Shown here: piece by piece, positions 18,795-28,289 of the stretch
Numbering within the stretch: position 1 is the first letter of the stretch
How the letters are laid out: each line of letters begins with the position of its first letter
From: Candidatus Syntrophosphaera thermopropionivorans
GTDB lineage: Bacteria > Cloacimonadota > Cloacimonadia > Cloacimonadales > Cloacimonadaceae
Direction: 5' to 3'
NCBI RefSeq assembly: GCF_004353895.1
Contig: NZ_SMOG01000002.1
Location: forward strand, 103,428 to 167,427
DNA length: 64,000 nt
Program-made: the position numbers and the translations under genes
The notes under the pieces: generated by a model
What the model was told of the DNA's origin: nothing
Databases searched by the model: none
The model's input: the letters and a program-made list of their open reading frames with translations, nothing else

Positions 18795-20063
18795 TTATTG
18801 ATAATACACTTTTAAAACTTTTATCATATTTATGTGGTCTTCCACACCTACTGTTTCACGAACTGAATGCATAGCCCAGAGAGGATTACCAACATCAACC
18901 ACAGGAATACCCAGACGAGAAGATATAATATGTCCTACGGTGCTACCACATAATAAATCACTGCGTATAATATAGGTCTGACAGGGAACTTCTGCTATTT
19001 CACAGAGTCTTTTAAATCTTTGACTGCTTTCCAGATTAGTAGCATAATTATAATTCGCATTCCATTTTATTACCGGTCCTCCATTCATTACAGGAGCATA
19101 ACTTGGATCGTACTTCTCAGGATAAGATGGATGATAGGAATGTGCCATATCACCAGAGATAAGAAATGACTTACTTAATATCCTCAAATATTCTTCCCGA
19201 GAAAATCCTATGTTTAAGGCTATTCTTTCCAATACATTTTCCAGAAAAGAAGAATCCGCTCCCTGTCTGGTTTCTGAACCGATTTCTTCATTGTCAAATA
19301 AAGCGGCTACACAGGTGCTCTCAGAATTATCTACTTCACGAATTGCACTCATTATTGAATGAGTCATTCCTAAATTATCCAATCTGGCACTCATTATTAA
19401 GCTCTGGTCTAAACCACAAATCTCTGCAGGCTCAAAATCATAAAGAAAGAGTTCACTGCCAGAAATATTTTCCACAGACACTACTGCAGCTTTAGCTAAA
19501 GCTTCCATCAAGGAATTTTTTTCACTTTCTTTACTCTGTAATATCGCTTGCAGATGAATCTGCTTATTATATTCAAAACCCTTATTTATCTCTCTATTAA
19601 GATGAAGTGCAGCATTGGGTATAACTGCTACGGGTTGTTTCAAATTTACTGGTAAAAATCTAAGATTATCTTCTTGCTTAATTGCAATTTTCCCCGCAAT
19701 ACTTAAACTACGATCAATCCAGGAACCGATTATAGGACCTCCGTAGACTTCTACGGAAACACGGGTAATACCATTTTCTGTCTTCAGACTTTCTGGTTTT
19801 ATCTTTAAACTGGGACTATCTATGTGGGCTGCTCCAATTTTATATCCAGTATCCAGAAGATTTTTGCTTCCTAAAGTGAAAGCTACAACACTGGTATCAC
19901 GACAAACATAATATTTACCACCAACTTGAAGTGCCCATTGTTCTTCTTCTTTTAAAGCTTTAAAACCACTTTCCTCCAGCCTTTTAACTATTTCGTGAGA
20001 CGCTTGTATTGAAGTGGGTGAACCATTAAGAAAGTCCAGAAAATCCAAAATTTGGTTATTCAT
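18795..20063 (-). CDS. apeB: M18 family aminopeptidase
   Basis: A 422-residue zinc aminopeptidase of the DAP/ApeB family that removes N-terminal, often acidic, residues in the cytoplasm. Metal and catalytic motifs are AAHIDSPSLKIKP (His ligand and Asp), the FDNEEIGSETRQGADS segment (catalytic Glu pair), SARLDNLG and GDMAHSYHPSY (late His ligand). It is the first gene of the minus-strand set running to trpS and diverges from the lipoprotein gene at 20479. The symbol follows common usage for this family; DAP-type substrate preference is not shown. Confidence 0.92.
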   Translation of the reverse strand: MNNQILDFLDFLNGSPTSIQASHEIVKRLEESGFKALKEEEQWALQVGGKYYVCRDTSVVAFTLGSKNLLDTGYKIGAAHIDSPSLKIKPESLKTENGITRVSVEVYGGPIIGSWIDRSLSIAGKIAIKQEDNLRFLPVNLKQPVAVIPNAALHLNREINKGFEYNKQIHLQAILQSKESEKNSLMEALAKAAVVSVENISGSELFLYDFEPAEICGLDQSLIMSARLDNLGMTHSIMSAIREVDNSESTCVAALFDNEEIGSETRQGADSSFLENVLERIALNIGFSREEYLRILSKSFLISGDMAHSYHPSYPEKYDPSYAPVMNGGPVIKWNANYNYATNLESSQRFKRLCEIAEVPCQTYIIRSDLLCGSTVGHIISSRLGIPVVDVGNPLWAMHSVRETVGVEDHINMIKVLKVYYQ

Positions 20064-20478
20064 CCTTTCAACTCCAGATTTCTTTTATTAAAGCCTTCTT
20101 ATTTTATACCCTAAAACCTGTCAAAGAAATTAAATCTGGTAATGAGCTTGCTAACTTTTGCTCTCAGTTTTTGAGTAAAACATTTAATTAAAGCTACCTG
20201 AATCACATTATCCTTAGAACTGCGGTTATTGAAAATAAAAGGAATTCTAAAGAAATCAGTAGATGAAGAAAGTCTTCAAGATTATTCCCCTAATTTTTTA
20301 AATTGACATATATTAATAAAGTTTTATATGGGCAATAATGTGAATAATAGTACTGCTAAGATTTTGTCTATATCTTACTCTACATTCATTTATGGATTGT
20401 AAAAAATAATAGTATAGCAATTCTCACGGTATCTATTTAATCACAAAATTATTTAAACATATTAAGGAGTTGAGGACG
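20064..20478. other. AT-rich divergent intergenic region
   Basis: A 415-bp gap between divergently transcribed genes. No coding frame stands out. It carries a plausible plus-strand promoter near 20303 and, further on, two copies of AATAATAGTA (about 20342 and 20406), which may be chance in such AT-rich DNA. Confidence 0.5.
20303..20330 (+). promoter_or_regulatory. Putative sigma-70 promoter for the lipoprotein gene
   Basis: TTGACA (20303-20308) is followed after 16 bp by TATATG (20325-20330). This would give a leader of about 140 nt before ATG 20479. The assignment rests on consensus matching only. Confidence 0.4.
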
Positions 20479-22959
20479 ATGAAAACAAAACATTTCTTTG
20501 TCATCTTATTTTGTATGTTTTTATTTATCTTTGCTGCTTGTCAGAAAGATGATGCGGATCATCAACCGATTAACACTGACATTGTAACTTCTCTAAATAA
20601 TTACTGGCAGTATCAATCAGATTTAACTTCCACTCTTGAATCGCATGATGGCACAATGGTTGGAATACAAAATGCCATTTTAAATTTAGGGAATAAGTCA
20701 AAAAATCGGTATGACTTCAGTCAAATTGACGGTATGGTAGATGAATATTACAATCAGTGTAATGTTATTTCCGATCATTTTGCTGTTTTAGCTCGGGCAG
20801 AGGATTCCATCGTACCTTATGGAGAAAGTAAAGGATTGTTATCCAATGTGGCAAAAGGTATCTATAATAAAGCAAAGGATACGGTCGTCTCTGGTGGGAG
20901 AATGGTTCGTTCTGGCTGGAGAGTTTTAAGTGGTAAACAAAGTATCCGTCAGGTTTTAAATGATCCCGAATCTGGTATACCATTACTTTCTGGATGGGCA
21001 GAAACCATTCAAAAACGTAATAATGCTCGTGACGCTAAAATCCGTGAAATGATTTTAAACTGGAATCCTACCACTTCCCCTGAAGATTGCAATTACACTA
21101 TTCCTTATGATGATTTACCAGGTTCAACACCTCAGGAAAAAGCCAATGCCTATCTTAATTTAAGTGATGAAGACCCAATCAAAATGCAAACTCGCTCTGG
21201 GGTTATGTTATGGAGCGATGATGAAAGGGCAGCAACTGCTGAGACAGCAAAGGAACTTGGAGAAACCGGAGTTAAAGCTGTGGGAGATGCTTATGGTGGA
21301 AATGTTGGTGAATGGAATAATGAAATTCTGGATCAGATGATGGAAGAAGGTGAAACTCCTCAAGATTGTGGAACACTTACAGTAGACATCAATTCTTCCG
21401 AAACCGGAAATCCTCCCATTGAAACAGGAAAAACTTTAATTATTTCAAGGTCTGATATGCCTGAAGATAATCCTCGTATTACTATCATTATGAATGCACC
21501 TCAAAATCTACAACTACAGCTGCCTGAAAGTGAGTATCAGGTTATTGCTCTGGCTCAAGATTTCATTCGTGGTGTCTATGATAACTTGCAAATCGCTCAA
21601 GCTGGTTTGACACAAGTTGCCACAAATCTTCTGAAACTTGCTGAGAATGCAATCATAATTGAAGATTTAACTGTCGTTGAAGGTTGCATAACCGTTAATC
21701 AACCCGTACATGCACACACCACTTGCGTTAGCACAATTGGACAGGCTCTCAATTTTCAATGGACGGTTTCAGGTGGTGCTTATACAGGTTTTAAAGCTAA
21801 TGGCACGGATCTAACCTTCACTCCCACAGAAGAAAAGGAATATACCATTGCTGTAGAAATTTCCGATAATATGGGTAATCATAAATCCAGAAGTATTACT
21901 GTCGCTTCTTCTGGTGGTAAACTGGTTATTGATAATTGGGAAATTGAAGATGAAAACTTTATTGATAATAAACTCAATCCAGGAGAAAGAGCCACTATAA
22001 AACTCTTCGTTACTAATACAGGAACAACAAGTTTGACTGGCTATCAAGCTATAGTAACTTCCGTTGGTTTTTCTTCCTCTTTTAATCCCTCTAATGTAAC
22101 TATTGAGGCTGGACAAACCTTACCGGTAAGCGTTCCTATTACTATCAATAAAGAACTAAGCCAAAATCAACTTACTCTACAATATCAATTTACAACACAA
22201 AATCAAAACAATGATAATGTACTTATTACTGATACTATAGAGCTTCCTATAGATTTCTATGTAACCATTAATGAAATCTCTAATGTGGTAACTAACAGGA
22301 TTGTTAATATCAACGGAAAAATAGCCAATCCTCAATTAACAACTGCATTGCTCATTCTGGATAATGACAGCGAGCATACTTTTGACCTCAATTTGAATAA
22401 TGGCAATTTCTCTCAAGAAATAGTATTAACCGGGTCCAACGAGGAAGTTCAACATACAGTATATGTTATAGCTGTTTCTGGAGCTCTGGTAGCTGAAAAT
22501 ACAATGTCTTTCTCTTCGCAGGTTCCTTTAATGGCTTTACATTGCACTCTAACTTGGGATACTTATGGAACGGATGTAGACCTCTGGGTTACTGACCCTA
22601 ATGGTGAAAGATGTTATTGGGCACATCGTCAAACTGCAAGTGGCTTATCACTTGATGTTGATGATGTAAATGGTTACGGTCCTGAAAATATTACCACTCC
22701 ATCTGTTATTCCAGGAGATTATTTGGTGCAAGTGCACTATTACAGTGATCATGACAGTGAAAATGCCATTGGCACAAACAGTGTGGTAGTAATCAGGAAA
22801 GGAGAGCAAAATCCAGTAAATTATTATGGTTACTTATCCGATAGTGGCGATTTATGGGATGTTACAGTCCTGCATTTTGACACGGTAAAAGGGTGGAGTA
22901 TTAAAGCTACCGACAAACATTCTAAAGTTAATGCTTCTACACTTCCTCCTAAAAAATAA
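20479..22959 (+). CDS. Large lipoprotein with PKD/CARDB-like domains and a C-terminal YfaP/DUF2135-like domain
   Basis: An 826-residue lipoprotein: hydrophobic leader MKTKHFFVILFCMFLFIFAA followed by the lipobox Cys (C21). ATG 20479 is preferred over a TTG nine bases upstream, with AAGGAG at 20464-20469. Residues ~25-380 show no recognised domain and include a helical, Gln/Asn-rich segment. A PKD/Ig-like domain lies at about 390-480 (FQWTVSGG, YTIAVEISDNMGN), a CARDB-like domain at about 485-590 (DNKLNPGERATIKLFVTNTG), and an Ig-like domain after that. The last ~140 residues match the DUF2135/YfaP pattern: LTWDTYGTDVDLWVTDPNGE, TASGLSLDVDDVNGYGPENI, PGDYLVQVHYYSDHD. It sits alone, flanked by terminators. 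Role unknown. Confidence 0.8.
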   Translation: MKTKHFFVILFCMFLFIFAACQKDDADHQPINTDIVTSLNNYWQYQSDLTSTLESHDGTMVGIQNAILNLGNKSKNRYDFSQIDGMVDEYYNQCNVISDHFAVLARAEDSIVPYGESKGLLSNVAKGIYNKAKDTVVSGGRMVRSGWRVLSGKQSIRQVLNDPESGIPLLSGWAETIQKRNNARDAKIREMILNWNPTTSPEDCNYTIPYDDLPGSTPQEKANAYLNLSDEDPIKMQTRSGVMLWSDDERAATAETAKELGETGVKAVGDAYGGNVGEWNNEILDQMMEEGETPQDCGTLTVDINSSETGNPPIETGKTLIISRSDMPEDNPRITIIMNAPQNLQLQLPESEYQVIALAQDFIRGVYDNLQIAQAGLTQVATNLLKLAENAIIIEDLTVVEGCITVNQPVHAHTTCVSTIGQALNFQWTVSGGAYTGFKANGTDLTFTPTEEKEYTIAVEISDNMGNHKSRSITVASSGGKLVIDNWEIEDENFIDNKLNPGERATIKLFVTNTGTTSLTGYQAIVTSVGFSSSFNPSNVTIEAGQTLPVSVPITINKELSQNQLTLQYQFTTQNQNNDNVLITDTIELPIDFYVTINEISNVVTNRIVNINGKIANPQLTTALLILDNDSEHTFDLNLNNGNFSQEIVLTGSNEEVQHTVYVIAVSGALVAENTMSFSSQVPLMALHCTLTWDTYGTDVDLWVTDPNGERCYWAHRQTASGLSLDVDDVNGYGPENITTPSVIPGDYLVQVHYYSDHDSENAIGTNSVVVIRKGEQNPVNYYGYLSDSGDLWDVTVLHFDTVKGWSIKATDKHSKVNASTLPPKK

Positions 22960-22987
22960 GGTTGAAATTACCTTTGGTAATTCACCT
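22959..22987 (+). terminator. Imperfect hairpin terminator after the lipoprotein gene
   Basis: AGGTTGAAATTACC and GGTAATTCACCT form a bulged stem with a 3-nt loop, followed by a T-rich run (atcttttatttttt). It begins at the stop codon. Confidence 0.5.
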
Positions 22988-23146
22988 ATCTTTTATTTTT
23001 TAAAAGCAGGAAGTGCTCTCAGAGAATGCGTAACTATATATTATTCAGTGTAGTTAGCAATGTTTAGATAGATTACCCGTTAGGGTAGAATAAACAAGGT
23101 TATGTTGTAATGTATTAACTACTACTAAATATAAACTCTTAGATTT

Positions 23147-23189
23147 AAGTGCTGCTATTTTAATAAGTTGAATAGCAGCACTTTTTTTA
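23147..23189 (+). terminator. Strong intrinsic terminator, 13-bp perfect stem
   Basis: AAGTGCTGCTATT (23147-23159) pairs perfectly with AATAGCAGCACTT (23171-23183) around an 11-nt loop and is followed by a T run. It is about 190 bp beyond the lipoprotein stop. Confidence 0.85.
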
Positions 23190-23598
23190 TAAAAAGACTT
23201 AGGTTATCATCCTATGATGAAATTGATATTTGCAAGTTTATATTATTGTTATCTATCCTATAATTTTATTATCCTAAATATAATATGCTTAACCCAGTCA
23301 TCCATATACGGTAATTTGCACTCGTTAATGAAGTTTTTATATCTTACTATTTGCTATTTCACCTCACCATTATACCTGATTTAGGTAATCTTTTTCAGGA
23401 CATGCTACTACAGTTCTCTCTTAGCTCTCCCTTGGCTCTTTCCTATTACTTTTCTCAAGAAATGGCTAAGATAAAGGAAGGAGGGAGGCATGATCAAAGA
23501 TATTAAAAATACTGACGATAAAATATAATTATGGAAGATAATTATTGGTATTATAAAGAAAAAGTAAGGCTGAAAGTTATAGACTGCAGGAGATTGTC

Positions 23599-23627
23599 TT
23601 GACAAAAATTTGATTATTGTTTAAAAA
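23599..23627 (+). promoter_or_regulatory. Putative sigma-70 promoter for the YjdF-like gene
   Basis: TTGACA (23599-23604), a 17-bp spacer, then TAAAAA (23622-23627), about 22 bp upstream of ATG 23650. If used, the mRNA would have a very short leader or start at a later ATG. Confidence 0.4.
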
Positions 23628-23649
23628 GAAAATTAAAAAAAAATGATGG

Positions 23650-24327
23650 ATGATAGAGATGGCTAAGGATGAGACAAATATGAATAATAGAACAAAGCAA
23701 TGGCAACATATAGCAATTCTATTAGCAGCTCTGGGTACAGGTTATCATCTTCATAGTGTAGCTTGGGAATTAGCAGGACTTTCTGCCATAACCCTTTTAT
23801 TTTTCTTTGTTCCCATTGCTGTGGGAAAGCAAAATCAACTCCGTATCCCCCTATTCGTACAAATAATTCTGTTAATAATGATTTATTTCCCCATTGTCTA
23901 TCCACCAATAGCATCTATCCCTCATTTTGAATTTATATTACACTGTGGTTCATCACTCACTACTGCAGGCATAGGCTTTCTTTTAATATATTCTCAGAGC
24001 GGTTATGATATAGGAGAACCAGTTTTAACCCCTTCTTTTATCGCTTGGTTCACTCTCTGTTTTGCCATAACCGCGGGAGCATTATGGGAAATTGTGGAAT
24101 TCTTAATAGATTCTCTTTTTAAGACTGATATGCAAAGGTCTCGTTCTCTTGAGATAATATATGGAATAAAAGATACTCGTCTGGGAGTTTTAGATACGAT
24201 GGAAGATTTATTAATTGATGGTGCTATGTCTCTTCTCGCATTTTATGCAGTTAAAATAGGTCTGGGAATTTTATTAAGGATGAACAATAAAAAGGTGAAC
24301 TTGAAGGAAGAAAAGGGAATAGAATAA
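23650..24327 (+). CDS. YjdF-like (DUF2238) integral membrane protein
   Basis: A polytopic membrane protein of 225 residues (about 6 helices). The C-terminal half holds the DUF2238/YjdF hallmark: ALWEIVEFLIDSLF, a short polar loop, then LDTMEDLLIDGAMSLLAF, where the conserved acidic and His/Trp-type residues lie within the membrane. Function of the family is unknown. No good Shine-Dalgarno precedes ATG 23650; an internal ATG at 23683 (MNNRTKQW) is an alternative start. It is flanked by strong terminators on both sides, so it is monocistronic. Confidence 0.75.
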   Translation: MIEMAKDETNMNNRTKQWQHIAILLAALGTGYHLHSVAWELAGLSAITLLFFFVPIAVGKQNQLRIPLFVQIILLIMIYFPIVYPPIASIPHFEFILHCGSSLTTAGIGFLLIYSQSGYDIGEPVLTPSFIAWFTLCFAITAGALWEIVEFLIDSLFKTDMQRSRSLEIIYGIKDTRLGVLDTMEDLLIDGAMSLLAFYAVKIGLGILLRMNNKKVNLKEEKGIE

Positions 24328-24351
24328 TTTTTCTTTTTTTAGGTCAAAAAG

Positions 24352-24420
24352 AAAAAGAAGATATTGTCAGATTTTGCAGAATTTCAGTAGCTTATGAAGA
24401 AATGACAATATCTTCTTTTT
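24352..24420. terminator. Bidirectional terminator, 18-bp perfect stem
   Basis: AAAAAGAAGATATTGTCA (24352-24369) pairs perfectly with TGACAATATCTTCTTTTT (24403-24420) around a 33-nt loop. The A-run/T-run ends make it usable in both directions, and it lies between the convergent YjdF-like and ctpA genes. Confidence 0.85.
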
Positions 24421-24448
24421 TGCTATTTCATAAATGAGTTAAGTTCAA

Positions 24449-26047
24449 CTATCTCTTATTCTGGGTGGCAGCATAATCAAAGAGAGCATCCATAGACTGG
24501 TATTTATTTAAAAGATTGATAGCGGTCTGGAGTTGTTTATCCAGGTTGATACTGGCTTTATATGCTTCCGTATCACCATAGACATTACGAATGAGTTCTG
24601 ATTTAAGCATAGTCCGGATATAGGTATCGGTGCTATCCAAATCAGCCTGCGTGTAGGATATACCTTTATCTTCAACATAATTCAGAAACCGATTCATAAG
24701 CTCGTCTGTCACAACAAAGTTTTTATCCAGTTTATGTTGATGTTCCACCATATAATCCACGGCAAAATTGAAGAAAGCATTTTGACGGCGCAATTCCATA
24801 CCAAAATTGGTCATTAAATCAGCATCAACTTCAAAATCAGGAGTGATACCTCCGCCACCATAAACGATTCTCTTGTTAACGGTATAATACACTTGCTGTA
24901 GGTTCTTTTCCTTTTCGGCTTCCTGGTCTTTTTCGGTTACTTCTTTACCTAAGAGAATCTTATCATTTATATTCTTATGGATACAGCGACCAGATTTAAT
25001 ATAATAATAGGCAGTAGTAACTTTAAGACCTCCGCCATTCATCAAAGGAATCAATTGTTGCACGCTTCCTTTGCCAAAAGTAGGCTTACCTATAACTAAT
25101 CCTTTATCCCAATCTTGCATAGACCCAGCAAAGATTTCGGAAGCACTTGCGGAAGCTTCATTTACCAGCACAATAATAGGATAATTACGAGATTTAGTGT
25201 TGTAACGGGTGAAATATTGACGATTAGAAGTTGGAATTCTTCCTTTAGTTTCCACTACCAGTTTATTGGGTCCAATAAATTCATTAACCGTATCTACTGC
25301 CTGGTCTAATAATCCCCCTGGATTCCAGCGTAAGTCAATAATCAGAGCTCTTATTCCTTCATTTTCCAGAGAGTTCAAAGCAGTTCTAAGTTCTTGGACA
25401 GTATTTTCATTAAATTGACTGATACGGATGTATCCCGCTCCATTATCCAGTTTAAAATAGTAAGGAATACTCTTTATTTTAATGACTTCACGAGTAAGTG
25501 TAAATTCCAGCGGTTTTTCCACTCCAGGACGACTGATAGTAATAGTAACTGTTGTCCCTACTTCACCTCGCATATGTTTAATCGCTTCATCTGTGCTTGC
25601 ACCAATAAGACTGATATCATCTACTTTAATAATTCTATCACCCGTAGTAATACCCATCCTATAAGCAGGAGTTCCCTCAATCGGTGAAATAACTGTTATA
25701 TAATCCCCTATTTTATCTATCTGAATACCCAGTCCACCAAAAGAGCCTTTAGTAGAAGTGGTAAATTCTTCAAACTCTTCTTTAGGAAAATAAGTAGTAT
25801 GAGGATCAGTGGAACTGAGCATACCATTAATGGCTGCCTTAATCAATTCCTCATCTTTAAGCTCAGTTACATAATTTTGCTTTAGCTTTTGCAGAACCTC
25901 ACTAAACAGACCCAATTGAGAATAGAGATCGCTACCAGATGATTTATTCTGAGCAAAAAGACTGGTAGCAGTAAATAGCATTGTTGCTGAAAGAATCCAT
26001 ACAACAACAATGGTAATAATTGCCCGGCGTTGTTTTTTATAATTCAC
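24449..26047 (-). CDS. ctpA: S41 family C-terminal processing peptidase (CtpA/Prc)
   Basis: A 532-residue periplasmic serine protease anchored by an N-terminal helix (about 10-32, ending ATSLFAQ). A PDZ domain spans about 90-175 (GGLGIQIDKIGDYITVISPI, RMGITTGDRII). The S41 core has LIIDLRWNPGG, the catalytic Ser in NEASASASEIFAG and the catalytic Lys in PTFGKGSVQQ, so the Ser-Lys dyad is intact. It degrades or trims proteins from a C-terminal tail. It overlaps the tmk stop by 11 bp and is the last gene of the long minus-strand series. Confidence 0.93.
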   Translation of the reverse strand: MNYKKQRRAIITIVVVWILSATMLFTATSLFAQNKSSGSDLYSQLGLFSEVLQKLKQNYVTELKDEELIKAAINGMLSSTDPHTTYFPKEEFEEFTTSTKGSFGGLGIQIDKIGDYITVISPIEGTPAYRMGITTGDRIIKVDDISLIGASTDEAIKHMRGEVGTTVTITISRPGVEKPLEFTLTREVIKIKSIPYYFKLDNGAGYIRISQFNENTVQELRTALNSLENEGIRALIIDLRWNPGGLLDQAVDTVNEFIGPNKLVVETKGRIPTSNRQYFTRYNTKSRNYPIIVLVNEASASASEIFAGSMQDWDKGLVIGKPTFGKGSVQQLIPLMNGGGLKVTTAYYYIKSGRCIHKNINDKILLGKEVTEKDQEAEKEKNLQQVYYTVNKRIVYGGGGITPDFEVDADLMTNFGMELRRQNAFFNFAVDYMVEHQHKLDKNFVVTDELMNRFLNYVEDKGISYTQADLDSTDTYIRTMLKSELIRNVYGDTEAYKASINLDKQLQTAINLLNKYQSMDALFDYAATQNKR

Positions 26048-26678
26048 ATTGAGCTCCTATATAGTCTAAAACTTTGGTTAACACCATATTATGAATGGTC
26101 TCTTTAGGCAGAGAACCATCCAGAACAACGAATCTTTCTGGATATTCCCTTGCCAGAGCCAGATATTGATTACGCACACATTGATGAAACTCGTCTTTTT
26201 CACTTTCTAAACGGTCTGGATAGCGGTTTTTTATTCTTTTTCTGCCTTCTTCCACAGATAAGTCCAAAAGAAAAGTTAAATCTGGATTAGTATGATAGGT
26301 AGCAAAATCAGTAAGAATCCGAATAAACTCCATATCTAAAGACCTTGCTGCACCTTGATAGGCAAAGGTGGAATCGTAATAACGGTCACATACGACAATT
26401 TTACCATCTTTTAAAGCGGGTAAAATCCATTCACCAGTATGTTGAGCACGGCTTGCAGAATAAAGAAGAAGTTCTGTTTCAGGTAGCATTTCCTTATTCT
26501 TAGTATTAAGTAAGAGCTCTCTAATTTCCTCAGCAATAGGAGGACCTCCAGGTTCGTGAGTGCGAAAAACCTTATAATGAAGATTTTCTAAGGCAGCACA
26601 AAGCAAAGTTGTCTGCGTGCTCTTTCCGCTTCCTTCAATACCTTCAAAAGTGATAAATATTCCTTTCATAAATTCCAT
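26037..26678 (-). CDS. tmk: Thymidylate kinase
   Basis: A dTMP kinase of 213 residues from ATG 26678, which directly abuts the nadB stop (TAAATG). A second in-frame ATG at 26669 with a GGA nearby may be the real start. Motifs are the P-loop FEGIEGSGKSTQ, the DRX region HEPGGPPIAEEIR, and CDRYYDSTFAYQGAAR. The LID region ending in RIKNRYPDRLE has basic residues. It makes dTDP for DNA synthesis. Confidence 0.95.
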   Translation of the reverse strand: MEFMKGIFITFEGIEGSGKSTQTTLLCAALENLHYKVFRTHEPGGPPIAEEIRELLLNTKNKEMLPETELLLYSASRAQHTGEWILPALKDGKIVVCDRYYDSTFAYQGAARSLDMEFIRILTDFATYHTNPDLTFLLDLSVEEGRKRIKNRYPDRLESEKDEFHQCVRNQYLALAREYPERFVVLDGSLPKETIHNMVLTKVLDYIGAQCEL

Positions 26679-28289
26679 TTAAATTATAGTGTCTATCTTG
26701 TAAAGTTCATCATTTGGCACAGGGGCATCTATAAGAAAATGTGCACCCCGGCTTTCCTTACGCATCAATGCACTACGGATAACAGCAATGGCAATAACTG
26801 CCATATTACGAGTTTCCACCACTTCTCTCCGCACTGCATTATGTTGATAGAAATTGTTAACCTCGTTGTATATATTTTCCATACGAGATAAGGCATATTT
26901 TAATAAACGCCTTGAACGACGGATACCTACATAGCCATCCATAATGGTCCCAATAATCTCGCGATTATGTGATATGACCACCCATTCGTGCTCATTGAAC
27001 TCCTCCATTTGTTTCCAGGGAAGAATTTCTGGGAAGGTCACTTCTTCCAGATTGGAAGGATGATTTCCTGCTCTCCAGCCAATAACTAAAGCTTCCAGTA
27101 GAGAATTAGATGCCAGACGATTCGCACCATGAAGTCCTGTACAGGCAACTTCTCCGGCAGCAAATAAATTCTTAATATCGGTTATACCATCAATAGTAGC
27201 TAACACCCCTCCGCAAAAGAAATGAGCTGCGGGAAAAACTGGAATAGGGTCTTTAGTAAAATCTATACCATAACTTTTTAATCGGCTATCAATATGGGGA
27301 AAATGCTTATGTAATATTTCAGCAGGAATACTTGTGGCATCCAGATAGCAGAATTTCTCTCCGCGCTTTTTTAATTCCGCATCAATTGCTCTGGAAACTA
27401 CATCTCTGGGTGCTAAATTACCTTGAGGATGATACTTTTCCATAAAAGTGCTCCCGTCTTGTAAACGTAGAATAGCACCTTCTCCTCTCAAAGCTTCGCT
27501 AATGAGAAAAGTATCACCAGTAGGAGACCAAAACGCGGTGGGATGAAATTGGACAAATTCCATATTAGCCAGACGTGCTCCAGCTAATCTTGCCATAGCC
27601 ATCCCATCACCAGTTGCAACATCTGGATTGGTATTATGAGCGTAAATGCGAGCAGCACCTCCAGTCGCAAGCATAGTTTTACGAGCTTTGAAGATGCTTA
27701 TCTCTTTGGTGGCATCATCCATAATATAAGCACCCCAGCAGGTAATTCCTGGAATGAAGCCATCATCCTGAACAATGTGATGCTGTGTTATAAGGTCTAT
27801 GGCAATATGATATTCATAAATGTCTATATTAGGGTTTTCGCGACAACGCTTGGTTAAAGTTTCCATTATTTGATGACCAGTAGAATCTTCTGCATAAGCA
27901 ATACGGCGAAAAGTGTGACCACCCTCCATTGTAAGAGAAAGGTTCTCCAAACAATTATCATAGGTCTCATCTTTACGCGTAAAATCTGTCCCCAGGTCAA
28001 TCAAATATTGAATAAGTTTTGGACCTTCCATAATAATCTGTTGAATAACTTTCTTTTTCCCGAGTTCAGCTCCTGCTTTATAAGTATCTTCAATATGTTT
28101 TTCAAAGGAATCCTGAGGGTCCAGAACAGCAGCTATCCCACCTTGAGCATAGTCGGTATTACAATCAAATAAACTCTTCTTGGTAATAATAGCAACCTTA
28201 CCCCAGCGTGAAACTTGAAGAGCATATGTTAGACCAGCAATGCCGCTACCAATTACCAGATAATCATATATTTTCGTTGTTCCGTTCAT
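26679..28289 (-). CDS. nadB: L-aspartate oxidase
   Basis: A 536-residue flavoprotein of the succinate dehydrogenase/fumarate reductase family that oxidises aspartate to iminoaspartate for de novo NAD synthesis. The FAD motif is VIGSGIAGLTYAL; the Ser/Thr-rich YAQGGIAAV, EGGHTFRRI, LATGGAARIYAHNTNP, HPTAF and GEVACTGLHGANRLASNSLLEA segments are all typical. The helical C-terminal domain is present. nadA and nadC are not adjacent. Its 5' end overlaps rimI by 26 bp. Confidence 0.95.
   Translation of the reverse strand: MNGTTKIYDYLVIGSGIAGLTYALQVSRWGKVAIITKKSLFDCNTDYAQGGIAAVLDPQDSFEKHIEDTYKAGAELGKKKVIQQIIMEGPKLIQYLIDLGTDFTRKDETYDNCLENLSLTMEGGHTFRRIAYAEDSTGHQIMETLTKRCRENPNIDIYEYHIAIDLITQHHIVQDDGFIPGITCWGAYIMDDATKEISIFKARKTMLATGGAARIYAHNTNPDVATGDGMAMARLAGARLANMEFVQFHPTAFWSPTGDTFLISEALRGEGAILRLQDGSTFMEKYHPQGNLAPRDVVSRAIDAELKKRGEKFCYLDATSIPAEILHKHFPHIDSRLKSYGIDFTKDPIPVFPAAHFFCGGVLATIDGITDIKNLFAAGEVACTGLHGANRLASNSLLEALVIGWRAGNHPSNLEEVTFPEILPWKQMEEFNEHEWVVISHNREIIGTIMDGYVGIRRSRRLLKYALSRMENIYNEVNNFYQHNAVRREVVETRNMAVIAIAVIRSALMRKESRGAHFLIDAPVPNDELYKIDTII

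Larger units (their letters stand above)
22960..23649. other. 690-bp AT-rich gap with terminators and a promoter
   Basis: No convincing gene. It holds the imperfect hairpin at 22959-22987, a perfect 13-bp terminator at 23147-23189 and a TTGACA promoter at 23599. A minus-strand 65-codon frame at 23408-23605 lacks a ribosome site and protein-like composition. The 160 bp between the two terminators could hold a small RNA, but no promoter is obvious. Confidence 0.5.

Noticed and set aside
20342..20420. Direct repeat AATAATAGTA in the lipoprotein leader
   Set aside because: Two 10-bp AT-rich matches are expected by chance in such sequence.
23408..23605. 65-codon minus-strand frame in the AT-rich gap
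   Set aside because: No ribosome site, low-complexity hydrophobic translation and no operon context.
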